Shown here piece after piece: positions 9,968 to 19,595 of a DNA stretch of 64,000 nucleotides. A program made the position numbers and the translations under genes. The stretch's first letter is position 1; the number at the start of each line of letters is the position of its first letter. Below the pieces are notes generated by a model, which saw nothing but the letters and a program-made list of their open reading frames with translations, had not been told where the DNA came from and did no database searches. The stretch lies in NCBI RefSeq assembly GCF_022447245.1, contig NZ_JAKVBC010000007.1, positions 97,672-161,671 of the forward strand, written 5' to 3'. The DNA comes from Kordia sp. Its GTDB lineage: Bacteria > Bacteroidota > Bacteroidia > Flavobacteriales > Flavobacteriaceae.

Positions 9968-10281
9968 GATTTTCTGGTTTTTTTTAGTTGATGTTCTAAG
10001 TTAAAAAACCACAAAATCAATTAGTTACGGTAATGGCATACATTTTAAAAGTGAAAATCTAGCGTAGCGGTATAGTTTTCCCTTAAAGGAGATGTTAGAA
10101 TAATATAATTTTGATTTTAAAAACAAACCCTACTATTTTTCCTTTAAAGATTCTCATATATAGATATTCTTAGTCGTTTGTAGTAATATCTATGTGTCAA
10201 AAAGCCCAAAAAACACGAGTTTATGACAGATTTTACCAAATTTTTCAAAAAGAAATGTATTTTTACCTTTCCGTATACTAA
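9968..10281. other. Intergenic region upstream of sprE, no gene seen
   Basis: This gap separates the leftward lipoprotein gene from sprE. It has a 9-base perfect inverted repeat (10160-10168 with 10185-10193, ATAGATATT) with a 16-base loop. Near the right end TACCTTTC at 10264-10271, 19 bases after TTTT at 10241-10244, fits a Bacteroidota promoter and would place the transcript start only a few bases before ATG 10282. No coding frame is convincing. Confidence 0.45.
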
Positions 10282-10323
10282 ATGCATCAAATTTTAGTTT
10301 TAGAAATACTAAATAGATCCACC

Positions 10324-12852
10324 TTGAAAAAAACAATATATACATCGGTAATAGTAACAGTATTAGGGATTTTACTCTTTAGCTGTTCTACCAAAAAAGA
10401 TACATTCATTAACAGAAATTTCCATTCTGTCACTACAAAATACAATGTATTATTCAACGGAAAAGTTGCCTTTGAAGAAGGAAGAGAAGCTTTAATGAAT
10501 GCTTATATTGACAACTATTGGGAAATTCTTCCTCTAGAACGTATGGAAATATTAGACGATTTAACGCTTCCAGGTCAAGGCGGAAAAAATCCAAACTTCA
10601 AAAAAGCAGAAGAAAAAGCTGTAAAAGCAATTCAGAAGCATTCCATGGATATCAGTGGTCGTCAGCGAAATCCGCAAATGGACGAAGCATACTTACTTCT
10701 AGGAAAAGCTCGTTATTTTGATCAGCGATTTATTCCTGCTTTAGAAGCATTTAATTATACAATTGGAGAATATCCCGATAGTGATAAAATCAACCAAACA
10801 AAAATTTGGCGTGAAAAAACACATCTTCGTTTAGAAAATGAAGAATTTGCGATTGCTAATTTGAAAAGACTTATAAAGTTTGAAAAATTAGAAGATCAAG
10901 AATATGCAGATGCTAATGCAGTATTAGGACAGGCATATATCAATCTTAAACATAAAGACAGTGCTGTACAAGTTTTAAAACGTGCAGCTTCTTCTACTAA
11001 AATTCGTGAAGAACAAGGTCGTTACAATTACATTATTGGACAATTATTTAACGAATTAGGTCACAAAGACAGCGCTAATATTGCTTTTGATAAAGTAATT
11101 GCGTTGAATAGAAAATCGCCTCGTGTGTACATGATCAATGCTAAAATTCAACAAATAAGGAACACAGATTTAGATACAATCAACAAAGAAGAATTTTTGG
11201 AAATGTTGACTGATTTAGCTGAAGATCGTGAAAACAGACCATTTTTAGATAAAATTTACCGACAATTAGCTGAATATCATTTAGCGGAAGACTCTTTAGA
11301 ATTGGCGGAAGAGTATTTCAACAAATCTATCCGTAAAGTAAGAACAGACAGGTTTTTAAAAGCATTAGATTATGAAAATATTGCAGCCTTACGTTTCGAT
11401 GATGCCAACTTCAAAGATGCAGGGAAATACTACGATAGTACTTTGTTGAATCTAGAAAAAAACACACGCAAATTCAGAAGAATTGAAAAGAAAAGAGCCA
11501 ATTTAGAGGATGTAATTGCCTATGAAGATGTTGCCAAAGTAAATGACAGTATTTTACAATTGGTAAATTTCTCAGAAGAAGAGCGTACGGCGTATTTTCA
11601 AGATTATATTGACAAATTAAAAAAGGCGGAAGAAGAAAAGAAAAAATTAGAAGAGCAAAAACAGAGCTTTGCTGATAACGAATTTGCTTCAAGCAGAAAT
11701 AATAAAGGTCCAAGAGGCGGCAATGATGAATTCTACTTTTACAATCAAACAACGGTTGCCTATGGTAAAAACGAATTCCGTAAACGTTGGGGCAATCGTG
11801 CTTTAGAAGACAATTGGCGTTTGTTTGAAAAAAATGTGGTTGTAAAAACAAGCGCAGAAGCTGGTGTAGCTGAAGGAACAGGTGATAAAGGAAAAGAAGA
11901 TGCGTATTCAGTAGCTTTTTACACAGCTAAAATTCCAACAGACGAAAAAGTAATTGACAGTATTGGGAAAGAACGCAACTTTGCGTATTACCAATTGGGA
12001 TTAATCTACAAGGAAAAATTCAAAGAATACGAATTGGCTGCTAGTCGATTGGAGCAATTATTACAGAACAATCCAGAAGAAAAATTAATTCTTCCATCAA
12101 AGTACAATCTGCACAAAATTTATGCATTACTAGAGCAACCAAGTAAAGCCGAACAATGGAAAAATGATATTTTAAACAATCACGGCGACAGTCGTTATGC
12201 GCAAATATTACGCAATCCGCAAGATGTCATTGCTTCCGACGAAAATAGCCCTGAAAGTTTATATGCTAAAACCTATAAAAGGTTTGCAACACAGGACTTT
12301 GAAGCAGCTTTAAATGACACTGAAAAATACATTCGACAATTTACTGGAGAAGAAATCGTGCCTAAATTTGAAATGCTCAAAGCCATCATCATTGGTCGAT
12401 TAGACGGTTTCAATGCGTACAAAGATGCACTCAATTACGTTGCGCTTAACTACCCCAATGATGATGAAGGAAAACGAGCTCAGCAAATCATCAATACTTC
12501 TTTGCCAAAAATAGCCAACAAAGCGGTGATGAAAGATGATGAGTCTACGAGTTTCAAAATTATTTATGCATTTCAGAAAAATGAAACCGAAGCAATGGAT
12601 GAACTCGAAAAAACCATCAATAAAATGATGGAAGACAAAGGGTATAATTCGCTTTCTATTTCTAGAGATGTATATGACAGAAGTCAAAAATTTGTAGTAA
12701 TTCATGGTTTCAAAACGAAGTTAGCCGCAGTAACTGTAGAAGATTTATTGGAAACAGGACTGCCATACAAAGTTGAAAAGCCAAACATTATCATGTCTGC
12801 TAAAAATTATCAAACAGTACAAATTCACAAAAACATAGACCAAATCAAATAG
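10324..12852 (+). CDS. sprE: Gliding motility / type IX secretion lipoprotein SprE (PorW)
   Basis: This large TPR lipoprotein starts with LKKTIYTSVIVTVLGILLFSCS, a lipoprotein signal with lipobox LFSC. The next segment (NRNFHSVTTKYNVLFNGKVAFEEG, given here in part) and the TPR array are typical of SprE of Flavobacterium johnsoniae and PorW of Porphyromonas, which are needed for type IX secretion. A charged coiled stretch (KKAEEEKKKLEEQK) lies near the middle. I prefer the TTG at 10324 to ATG 10282 because the latter adds 14 residues before the signal peptide and would sit almost on the proposed transcript start. Bactofilin and ATP synthase genes follow, an order I recall as common in the family. 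Confidence 0.85.
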   Translation: MKKTIYTSVIVTVLGILLFSCSTKKDTFINRNFHSVTTKYNVLFNGKVAFEEGREALMNAYIDNYWEILPLERMEILDDLTLPGQGGKNPNFKKAEEKAVKAIQKHSMDISGRQRNPQMDEAYLLLGKARYFDQRFIPALEAFNYTIGEYPDSDKINQTKIWREKTHLRLENEEFAIANLKRLIKFEKLEDQEYADANAVLGQAYINLKHKDSAVQVLKRAASSTKIREEQGRYNYIIGQLFNELGHKDSANIAFDKVIALNRKSPRVYMINAKIQQIRNTDLDTINKEEFLEMLTDLAEDRENRPFLDKIYRQLAEYHLAEDSLELAEEYFNKSIRKVRTDRFLKALDYENIAALRFDDANFKDAGKYYDSTLLNLEKNTRKFRRIEKKRANLEDVIAYEDVAKVNDSILQLVNFSEEERTAYFQDYIDKLKKAEEEKKKLEEQKQSFADNEFASSRNNKGPRGGNDEFYFYNQTTVAYGKNEFRKRWGNRALEDNWRLFEKNVVVKTSAEAGVAEGTGDKGKEDAYSVAFYTAKIPTDEKVIDSIGKERNFAYYQLGLIYKEKFKEYELAASRLEQLLQNNPEEKLILPSKYNLHKIYALLEQPSKAEQWKNDILNNHGDSRYAQILRNPQDVIASDENSPESLYAKTYKRFATQDFEAALNDTEKYIRQFTGEEIVPKFEMLKAIIIGRLDGFNAYKDALNYVALNYPNDDEGKRAQQIINTSLPKIANKAVMKDDESTSFKIIYAFQKNETEAMDELEKTINKMMEDKGYNSLSISRDVYDRSQKFVVIHGFKTKLAAVTVEDLLETGLPYKVEKPNIIMSAKNYQTVQIHKNIDQIK

Positions 12853-12899
12853 CCCAAACAATATAAAATAACATATAATCCCTCAAATTAACCAAAGCC

Positions 12900-13310
12900 A
12901 TGTTTTCAGAATCAAAAAAAGGCCGCAACGGCGAAACCACACGCGGACAGTCAAATCGAATAGGAAAATCAACAAGCATCAAAGGTGAAGTCGTCTCAAA
13001 ATCTGATTTTAGAATTGATGGAAAATTAGATGGTAGTGTAGAAACTACAGGGAAAATTGTAATTGGTCAAAGCGGTATAATTACAGGGAAAGTAACTTGT
13101 GCCAATGCAGACATTCAAGGAAAATTTAAAGGAGATTTAGTAGTTACAAATCTACTTACCTTAAAAAGCTCTGCTATTATTGAAGGTGACGTAACGGTGA
13201 GCAAGCTATCAATTGAGCCAGGCGCAACGTTTAATGCTACCTGTACAATGAAAACAGGAATCAAAGAACTCAAAGCAAGTGACGAAAAAAAAGCCGACAA
13301 AACCGCTTAA
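12900..13310 (+). CDS. Bactofilin (polymer-forming cytoskeletal protein)
   Basis: The 136-residue protein has the bactofilin core: a short disordered N-terminus, then repeating beta-helix turns (SKSDFRIDGKLDGSVETTG, IGQSGIITGKVTCANADIQG, LKSSAIIEGDVTVSKLSIEPGA). Bactofilins polymerise without nucleotide into filaments near the inner membrane and act in cell shape, wall synthesis or motility. It follows sprE by 47 bases. The end of the gene overlaps the GTG start of atpZ by 32 bases, so translation of the two may be coupled. Confidence 0.9.
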   Translation: MFSESKKGRNGETTRGQSNRIGKSTSIKGEVVSKSDFRIDGKLDGSVETTGKIVIGQSGIITGKVTCANADIQGKFKGDLVVTNLLTLKSSAIIEGDVTVSKLSIEPGATFNATCTMKTGIKELKASDEKKADKTA

Positions 13311-13503
13311 AAGCTATGTGAGGTTCACAGGAATAGCATTTCAAATGGCCGTTGTCATTGGTCTCGGTGTGTATTTAGGAATGTGGCTTGATGAAAAATA
13401 TCCTAACAAACACAAACTTTTTACCGTTGTATGTTCGCTAGTATTCGTAAGTTTGTCTATATGGCAAGTCATACGACAGCTCAAAAAATTCAATAAAGAT
13501 TAA
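13279..13503 (+). CDS. AtpZ/AtpI family protein of the ATP synthase locus
   Basis: This 74-residue protein has two membrane helices (FTGIAFQMAVVIGLGVYLGMWL and LFTVVCSLVFVSLSIWQVI, given in part) joined by a short charged hairpin with DEKYPNK. AtpZ/AtpI proteins assist assembly of the c-ring or ion supply of the F-type ATP synthase. The start is the GTG at 13279 inside the end of the bactofilin gene; the next in-frame Met would remove most of helix 1. The next gene begins 5 bases after the stop. Confidence 0.8.
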   Translation: MTKKKPTKPLKSYVRFTGIAFQMAVVIGLGVYLGMWLDEKYPNKHKLFTVVCSLVFVSLSIWQVIRQLKKFNKD

Positions 13504-13507
13504 AAGG

Positions 13508-13894
13508 GTGAAACAAAACGTACTCAAATTCCTTACGCACTTTTCCATTTTTGCGATATTGCTTTTCGCGATTCATCAATTGTTAAACACATTTGCATTT
13601 GTAGATACAAAATTTTACTACAATCCGTGGAGCATTCATCTTTTTCTATTCCTCATAACCTTAGTACTATACATAGGAGTAGCGTATATAAAAACCATTT
13701 TCAAAGACAAAGCCGCCTTGGTATTTTTGGGAGGAAGTTTTTTAAAAATGCTTGCAGGAATTTTATTTTTATTGCCATATTTTAACAACAAAGACTACTT
13801 TAATATTGAAAATGTACTTGCATTTTTCATTCCATATTTCTGCTATCTTGCCTTTGAAGCATACTATGTTTTAAAGCTAATCAACGAAAAATAA
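13508..13894 (+). CDS. DUF6168-like four-helix membrane protein of the ATP synthase locus
   Basis: The 128-residue protein has four predicted membrane helices with a short loop (TKFYYNPWSIH) between the first two, and ends EAYYVLKLINEK. It resembles DUF6168 proteins found just before atpB in Flavobacteriaceae and occupies the position of atpI accessory genes elsewhere. It starts at GTG 13508, five bases after atpZ. A role in ATP synthase assembly is inferred only from position and topology. Confidence 0.65.
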   Translation: MKQNVLKFLTHFSIFAILLFAIHQLLNTFAFVDTKFYYNPWSIHLFLFLITLVLYIGVAYIKTIFKDKAALVFLGGSFLKMLAGILFLLPYFNNKDYFNIENVLAFFIPYFCYLAFEAYYVLKLINEK

Positions 13895-13957
13895 AGGGCT
13901 TCCAAAGACTGCTCAAAAAAAACTTTTCAGGGAATCAAAAAAAAAATAGTTATTAAC

Positions 13958-13987
13958 GTTGTATTGTTAATTAAAAACTTACCTTTG
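13958..13987 (+). promoter_or_regulatory. Bacteroidota-type promoter of the atpB operon
   Basis: TACCTTTG at 13980-13987 matches the TAnnTTTG -7 element exactly. GTTG at 13958-13961, 18 bases upstream, is a 3/4 match to the TTTG -33 element. The atpB start codon follows 44 bases after the -7 element. Confidence 0.65.
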
Positions 13988-14031
13988 CACCGAAATTTAG
14001 GAACCATATATTTATATATAATACAATAAAT

Positions 14032-15099
14032 ATGATAGCTAAAAAATCTATCAAGAATCTAATTCTAGCAGTGCTTTTTGCATTACCTCTATTCGCAACA
14101 GCAGGTGGAAACACAAAAGAGGGAGAAGAAAAAGAATTTAATGTAGTAGAAATGATCATGCATCATATTGCTGATTCACACGAATGGCATTTATGGGGAG
14201 AAGGTGAAAACTCAGTTTCCATTCCACTACCAGTAATATTATATACAGACAATGGTCTTGTAACTTTTATGTCAAGTGAATTCCATCATGATGATACAGG
14301 TCATCACATCGTGACTAAAAATGGAATGAACTTCGTTAGAAATCACGGAAAAATTTACCAATTAAATCCAGGTGAAACTTCTGTGAAAACAGATGCAGAA
14401 CATCACATCACAAATGGTGTTAAGCCACTAGACTTTTCTATCACTAAGAATGTAGCTTCTATGTTCTTGTCTATCATCATCATTTTATTAGTATTCACAA
14501 GAATTGCGAGATCATACAAAAAATCAAAAGTTCCAACAGGATTTACTGGACTAATGGAGCCATTAATTCTTTTTGTAAGAGACGATATCGCAAAGTCACT
14601 AATCAACGAGAAAAAGTACATGAAATATGTACCATACTTACTAACGTTGTTCTTCTTTATTTGGATAAACAACTTATTAGGATTAGTGCCAACTGGAGCA
14701 AACCTTACTGGAAACATCGCAACAACAATGGTGTTAGCAGTATTAACATTATTAATTGTTAACTTTAGTGGTAACGCACATTACTGGAAGCACATCTTTT
14801 GGATGCCAGGAGTACCAACACCAATGAAGTTAATTTTAGCACCAATTGAATTTGTTGGAATCTTTACAAAGCCGTTCGCATTAATGATTCGTTTATTTGC
14901 AAACATTACTGCAGGACACATTATCATCTTAAGTTTAGTATCATTAATATTCATTTTCCAATGGGCAGGAACACCATCTATGCTATTGGCAATCTTTATT
15001 ATGATATTAGAATTTGTAGTAGCCTTTGTACAAGCATACATATTTACGTTCCTAACAGCATTATTCATCGGAATGGCTGTTGAAGAAGCACATCACTAG
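14032..15099 (+). CDS. atpB: ATP synthase F0 subunit a
   Basis: The 355-residue subunit a forms the proton half-channels against the c-ring. The membrane part (residues about 145-350) holds the essential arginine, Arg287, in ALMIRLFANITAGH, and the helix with FVQAYIFTFLTALFIGMAVEEAHH. As in other Bacteroidota there is an N-terminal extension of about 140 residues with a signal-like segment and a His-rich periplasmic domain (HHIADSHEWHLWG, FHHDDTGHH). It opens the atpB-E-F-H-A-G run and has its own promoter 44 bases upstream. Confidence 0.95.
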   Translation: MIAKKSIKNLILAVLFALPLFATAGGNTKEGEEKEFNVVEMIMHHIADSHEWHLWGEGENSVSIPLPVILYTDNGLVTFMSSEFHHDDTGHHIVTKNGMNFVRNHGKIYQLNPGETSVKTDAEHHITNGVKPLDFSITKNVASMFLSIIIILLVFTRIARSYKKSKVPTGFTGLMEPLILFVRDDIAKSLINEKKYMKYVPYLLTLFFFIWINNLLGLVPTGANLTGNIATTMVLAVLTLLIVNFSGNAHYWKHIFWMPGVPTPMKLILAPIEFVGIFTKPFALMIRLFANITAGHIIILSLVSLIFIFQWAGTPSMLLAIFIMILEFVVAFVQAYIFTFLTALFIGMAVEEAHH

Positions 15100-15133
15100 A
15101 AAGAATAAAAGAAACAAAAACATAAAGAATTAA

Positions 15134-15364
<231 letters not shown>

Positions 15365-15373
15365 TTAAAACAC

Positions 15374-15410
15374 ATAACTCTTGTAGTACGGTTGGTACTA
15401 CGAGAGTTAT
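15374..15410 (+). other. Intercistronic hairpin after atpE
   Basis: A 16-base-pair stem (15374-15389 with 15395-15410, one G-T wobble) and a 5-base loop. No T run follows, so it is not a normal terminator; it more likely protects the atpE mRNA end or slows read-through between atpE and atpF. Confidence 0.7.
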
Positions 15411-15451
15411 TACCATTAAAATTTAAAAAAAAGATAAATTAACACAGTACT

Positions 15452-15946
15452 ATGGATTTAATTACACCTGCAATTGGATTGGTATTTTGGGTAGCAGTTG
15501 CCTTTATAGCATTAGTCATAATTCTAAGAACTGCAGCATGGAAACCAATTTTAGGAGCTGTAAAAGATAGAGAAGACTCTATCAAAAACGCTTTAGAAGC
15601 AGCAGAGAATGCAAGAAAAGAAATGCAAAACTTGCACGCTGATAACGAAAAGTTATTAAAAGAAGCTCGTGCTGAAAGAGAAGCTATGTTGAAAGAAGCA
15701 CGTGAGATCAAAGAAAAAATGATCGCTGATGCAAAAGGAGAAGCACAAGAGCAAGCAAACAAAATGATTGCTCAGGCGCAAGAAAGCATTAGAAGTGAAA
15801 AACAATCTGCTTTAGCTGAATTGAAAAATCAAGTAGCGAACATTTCTGTAGAAATTGCAGAGAAAGTAGTACGTGAAGAATTAGCAGACAAAGACAAGCA
15901 ATTATCATTAGTTGATAAAATGCTTGGTGACGTTACATTAAACTAA
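15452..15946 (+). CDS. atpF: ATP synthase F0 subunit b
   Basis: The 164-residue protein has one N-terminal membrane helix (residues about 8-28, GLVFWVAVAFIALVIILRTA) followed by a long charged helix of alternating Ala, Glu and Lys that forms the peripheral stalk as a coiled-coil dimer. The usual sequence W-K-P-I after the membrane helix is present. It lies between atpE and atpH in the operon; the delta gene starts 10 bases after the stop. Confidence 0.95.
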   Translation: MDLITPAIGLVFWVAVAFIALVIILRTAAWKPILGAVKDREDSIKNALEAAENARKEMQNLHADNEKLLKEARAEREAMLKEAREIKEKMIADAKGEAQEQANKMIAQAQESIRSEKQSALAELKNQVANISVEIAEKVVREELADKDKQLSLVDKMLGDVTLN

Positions 15947-15956
15947 TCAAAACACA

Positions 15957-16493
15957 ATGGCAGGATCTAGAGCAGCAATACGTTATGCAAAAGCTATCTT
16001 AGCGTTAGCACAAGAGCAAAATGCAGGAGAAGCTGTAGCGAAAGACATGAATGGCATCGTAAAAACTGTAGCAAACAGTAAAGACTTACGATTAATGCTA
16101 AACAGTCCTATTGTAAAGTCTGAAACGAAAAAAGCAGCTTTGCAAGAAATCTTTACAGGAATGCATTCAGTATCTGAAGGAGTAATAGATATGTTAGTGT
16201 CTAACAAGCGAATTGACTTATTAGATAACATAGCTGTTCAATATTGTAACTTATTTGATCAGTTACAAGGAAAACAAGTTGCCGTAGTAACGACAGCTAT
16301 TCCTTTAACAGATGACTTAAGAAGCAAAGTACTAGCTAAGGTGAAAGATCTTACGAATAACGAAGTAACAATAGAAAACAAAATCGACGAAAGTATTATC
16401 GGTGGATTCATTCTACGTGTAGGTGACTTGCAATACAACGCAAGCATCGCAAACCAATTGAATACATTAAAACGAACTTTCTCTCAAAATTAA
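15957..16493 (+). CDS. atpH: ATP synthase F1 subunit delta
   Basis: The 178-residue delta subunit links the b stalk to the top of F1. The N-terminal helical domain (RAAIRYAKAILALAQEQ, LRLMLNSPIVKSETKK) and the C-terminal part with the family signature IGGFILRVGDLQYNASIANQL (shown in part) are complete. It is translated from the atp operon, 12 bases before atpA. Confidence 0.95.
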   Translation: MAGSRAAIRYAKAILALAQEQNAGEAVAKDMNGIVKTVANSKDLRLMLNSPIVKSETKKAALQEIFTGMHSVSEGVIDMLVSNKRIDLLDNIAVQYCNLFDQLQGKQVAVVTTAIPLTDDLRSKVLAKVKDLTNNEVTIENKIDESIIGGFILRVGDLQYNASIANQLNTLKRTFSQN

Positions 16494-16505
16494 ATACTAA
16501 ATAAA

Positions 16506-18083
16506 ATGGCAGAAGTTAAAGCTGCTGAGGTATCAGCAATATTAAAAAAACAACTTTCAGGATTTGAAGCTACAGCTTCTCTTGATGAAGTTGGAACTGT
16601 ACTACAAGTAGGTGATGGTATCGCTCGTGTTTACGGATTAGCTAACGCTCAATACGGAGAATTAGTAGAATTCGAAACAGGAATGGAAGGTATCGTATTG
16701 AACCTTGAAGAAGACAATGTTGGTGTGGTATTATTAGGGCCTTCTAAAGAAATTAAAGAAGGAGCTACTGTAAAGCGTACACAGCGTATTGCTTCTATTA
16801 AGGTAGGAGAAGAAATGGTAGGACGTGTAGTTGATACGTTAGGAAATCCAATTGATGGAAAAGGACCAATCGGAGGCGATTTATATGAAATGCCTTTAGA
16901 GCGTAAAGCACCTGGAGTAATCTTCCGTCAGCCAGTAGATGAGCCAATGCAAACAGGTATCAAATCAATTGATGCAATGATTCCTGTAGGTAGAGGACAA
17001 CGTGAGTTGGTAATTGGTGACCGTCAAACTGGTAAAACAACTGTTTGTATCGATACAATTTTGAATCAAAAGGAATTTTACGATGCAGGTGAGCCAGTTT
17101 TCTGTGTATATGTTGCTGTTGGACAAAAAGCGTCAACTGTAGCAGGTATTGCTAAAACATTAGAAGAAAAAGGAGCATTAGCGTATACAGTAATTGTAGC
17201 AGCTAACGCATCAGATCCTGCACCAATGCAGGTATATGCACCATTCGCTGGAGCAGCAATCGGAGAATATTTCCGTGATACAGGTCGTCCTGCATTAATC
17301 GTGTATGATGATTTATCAAAACAAGCGGTTGCATACCGTGAGGTATCGTTATTATTACGTCGTCCACCAGGACGTGAGGCGTATCCAGGAGACGTTTTCT
17401 ACCTTCACTCAAGATTATTAGAACGTGCTGCAAAAGTGATTGCAGATGATGATATCGCAAAAAATATGAATGATTTACCAGAATCATTAAAGCCAATCGT
17501 AAAAGGAGGTGGATCGTTAACAGCGCTACCAATCATTGAAACACAAGCGGGAGACGTTTCTGCATATATTCCAACAAACGTAATTTCGATTACAGATGGA
17601 CAGATTTTCTTAGAATCTGACTTATTTAACTCTGGTGTTCGTCCAGCGATTAACGTAGGTATCTCGGTATCTCGTGTAGGAGGTTCGGCTCAGATTAAAT
17701 CAATGAAAAAAGTATCTGGTACATTAAAACTTGATCAAGCACAGTTCCGTGAATTAGAAGCATTCGCGAAATTTGGATCTGACTTAGATGCAGCAACTTT
17801 AAACGTAATTGAAAAAGGTAGACGTAACGTAGAAATCTTAAAGCAAGCACAAAACGATCCATACACAGTAGAAGATCAGGTTGCTATTATCTACGCTGGT
17901 TCTAAGAACCTATTAAAAGACGTTCCTGTAGAAAAAGTAAAAGAATTCGAAAGAGATTACATTGAGTTCTTAAACGCAAAACACAGAGGTGTTTTAGATA
18001 CCTTAAAAGCAGGGAAATTAACAGACGAAGTTACAGATACGTTAACAACGGTTTGTAAAGAATTGTCTGCGAAATATAACTAA
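16506..18083 (+). CDS. atpA: ATP synthase F1 subunit alpha
   Basis: The 525-residue alpha subunit shows a Walker A loop GDRQTGKT at residues 171-178, the [20 protein letters not shown] stretch and the family signature [17 protein letters not shown]. Alpha binds nucleotide without catalysing hydrolysis. The catalytic beta gene is not in this window, as expected for Flavobacteriaceae, where atpD and atpC lie at another locus. Its stop codon TAA is the first part of an inverted repeat that begins the four-helix-bundle element separating it from atpG. Confidence 0.97.
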   Translation: MAEVKAAEVSAILKKQLSGFEATASLDEVGTVLQVGDGIARVYGLANAQYGELVEFETGMEGIVLNLEEDNVGVVLLGPSKEIKEGATVKRTQRIASIKVGEEMVGRVVDTLGNPIDGKGPIGGDLYEMPLERKAPGVIFRQPVDEPMQTGIKSIDAMIPVGRGQRELVIGDRQTGKTTVCIDTILNQKEFYDAGEPVFCVYVAVGQKASTVAGIAKTLEEKGALAYTVIVAANASDPAPMQVYAPFAGAAIGEYFRDTGRPALIVYDDLSKQAVAYREVSLLLRRPPGREAYPGDVFYLHSRLLERAAKVIADDDIAKNMNDLPESLKPIVKGGGSLTALPIIETQAGDVSAYIPTNVISITDGQIFLESDLFNSGVRPAINVGISVSRVGGSAQIKSMKKVSGTLKLDQAQFRELEAFAKFGSDLDAATLNVIEKGRRNVEILKQAQNDPYTVEDQVAIIYAGSKNLLKDVPVEKVKEFERDYIEFLNAKHRGVLDTLKAGKLTDEVTDTLTTVCKELSAKYN

Positions 18084-18484
18084 TTCTGAATTAAGAATTC
18101 TAAGTTCAGAATTAGGTAATGGCTTACAAGGAAAGAAACAATGTCGTTGTTGATAAAAGCTTTTATTTTGGTTGCGACATTGTTAATTTCTGTAAAGAAT
18201 TAAAACAAAATCACAACTTTGAAATTGCGAGTCAATTAATAAGAGGTGGCACAAGTATAGGTGCAAACATCAGGGAATCATAACGTGGTGTTAGTACCAA
18301 AGACTTTAAAAATAAATTAAGTATTGCGCTAAAAGAAGCAGATGAAACGCTTTATTGGTTAGATATCATAGAGGAAACTACAATGCAGGTTCCAAATGAT
18401 CTAAAAGCCAAATGTGAAGAACTAATCAAGCTTTTAGTTACAATAATTAAAAATTCATAATTAAGAATTCTGAATTCATAATTA
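18081..18484 (+). mobile_element. IVS-like element with long inverted terminal repeats and a four-helix-bundle pseudogene
   Basis: The ends 18082-18113 and 18452-18483 are complementary at 26 of 32 positions (27/33 if 18081 and 18484 are included). The right end also holds two copies of AATTCATAATT separated by 10 bases. The left repeat starts inside the atpA stop codon and the right one stops 6 bases before the atpG start codon, so the element fills the whole gap between the two genes. In RNA the ends would fold into a long stem with the reading frame in the loop, as in rRNA intervening sequences. The same layout recurs at 60002-60425. Mobility is an inference. Confidence 0.6.
18119..18460 (+). 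pseudogene. Four-helix-bundle protein (23S rRNA IVP family), nonsense mutant
   Basis: From ATG 18119 the frame codes for 113 residues with a single in-frame TAA at 18281-18283 (codon 55); the rest is intact to the stop at 18458-18460. The text around the break, GGTSIGANIRES(stop)RGVSTKDF, aligns with GTSIGANIKEAQNAESRADF of the intact copy at 60050-60388, so one substitution of a Gln-type codon explains the loss. The C-terminal half (LSIALKEADETLYWLDII) is typical of the family. Because it lies between atpA and atpG it must be transcribed with them. Confidence 0.85.
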
Positions 18485-18490
18485 CAAAAG

Positions 18491-19351
18491 ATGGCAAACT
18501 TAAAAGAAATACGTAATAGAATTGGTTCTGTAAAATCAACAATGCAGATTACGAGTGCTATGAAAATGGTATCGGCAGCAAAGTTGAAAAAAGCACAAGA
18601 CGCGATCACTGCGATGCGTCCGTATGCTAATAAATTGACAGAATTACTACAAAGTTTAAGCGCAACATTAGATGCAGATAGCGGAAGTAAATTTGCAGAA
18701 CAACGCGAAGTAAGCAAAGTATTATTAGTAGCTATTACATCTAACAGAGGATTGTGTGGAGCGTTTAACTCTAACATCATCAAACAATCAAACAACCTTA
18801 TCAACAATGTATATGCTGGAAAACAGGTAGATGTATTGACGATCGGGAAAAAAGGAAACGATATTTTATCAAAAACAAATACGATTGTTGAAAATCGTAG
18901 TGATGTTTTTGATGCGTTAACGTTTGATAATGTAGCAGCAATTGCTGACAAGCTGATGGAATTGTTTGAAGCAGGATCGTATGACAAAATCGAACTTGTA
19001 TACAACAAATTCAAAAATGCAGCGACACAAATCGTAATGACAGAGCAATTCTTACCAATTGTACCTGCGGAATCTGATGCAAATGTTCAACTAGATTATA
19101 TTTTTGAGCCATCAAAAGAAGAAATTGTTGAAGGATTGATTCCAAAGTCATTAAAGACACAATTATTCAAAGCAATCAGAGACTCTTTTGCAAGTGAGCA
19201 CGGAGCGCGTATGACGGCGATGCACAAAGCAACGGACAACGCCGCAGAGTTAAGAGACTCATTAACGTTGACATACAACAAAGCACGTCAGGCTGCTATT
19301 ACAAACGAAATCTTAGAAATCGTTGGTGGAGCAGAAGCTTTAAATAACTAA
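18491..19351 (+). CDS. atpG: ATP synthase F1 subunit gamma
   Basis: The 286-residue gamma subunit forms the rotating shaft of F1. Both helical ends are conserved: LKEIRNRIGSVKSTMQITSA at the start, and the C-terminal MTAMHKATDNAAEL with LTLTYNKARQAAITNEILEI. It is the last gene of this atp cluster and is separated from atpA by 407 bases occupied by the inverted-repeat element, whereas other atp genes are 10-90 bases apart. A terminator follows at 19400. Confidence 0.95.
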   Translation: MANLKEIRNRIGSVKSTMQITSAMKMVSAAKLKKAQDAITAMRPYANKLTELLQSLSATLDADSGSKFAEQREVSKVLLVAITSNRGLCGAFNSNIIKQSNNLINNVYAGKQVDVLTIGKKGNDILSKTNTIVENRSDVFDALTFDNVAAIADKLMELFEAGSYDKIELVYNKFKNAATQIVMTEQFLPIVPAESDANVQLDYIFEPSKEEIVEGLIPKSLKTQLFKAIRDSFASEHGARMTAMHKATDNAAELRDSLTLTYNKARQAAITNEILEIVGGAEALNN

Positions 19352-19399
19352 AATAATATGTACACTGAGCGAAGTCGAAGTGTACTGAACGTAGAATAT

Positions 19400-19436
19400 A
19401 AAAAACCTCATGTAAACATGAGGTTTTTCATTTTTA
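19400..19436 (+). terminator. Rho-independent terminator after atpG
   Basis: Arms AAAAACCTCATG (19401-19412) and 19417-19428 are perfectly complementary with a 4-base loop, followed by CATTTTTAT. Confidence 0.8.
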
Positions 19437-19566
19437 TATCATTTGATTCGTTATTACGAGGAAGCATGACGAAGTAATCTGTCAAACTAGTATTTGAAAC
19501 GTCTTTGCGAACGCAGTGAAGCAATCTGCCTAAATCATACATAAAGCAGTATACGAAATAAACAGG

Positions 19567-19595
19567 CTGCCACGTCATACTTCCTCGCAGTGACG
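19567..19595 (+). repeat. 29-base intergenic repeat, copy 1
   Basis: Identical to 19910-19938. It begins CTGCCACGTCATAC and ends GCAGTGACG; the inner CGTCA/TGACG ends can pair. Confidence 0.8.

Noticed and set aside
15374..15410. Rho-independent terminator inside the atp operon
   Set aside because: The stem is strong but no T run follows on either side, so it is reported as an intercistronic hairpin.
18352..19014. Long 220-codon minus-strand frame over the start of atpG
   Set aside because: It lies antisense to the well-conserved atpG and the four-helix-bundle pseudogene, has no recognisable product, and arises from the codon use of atpG.
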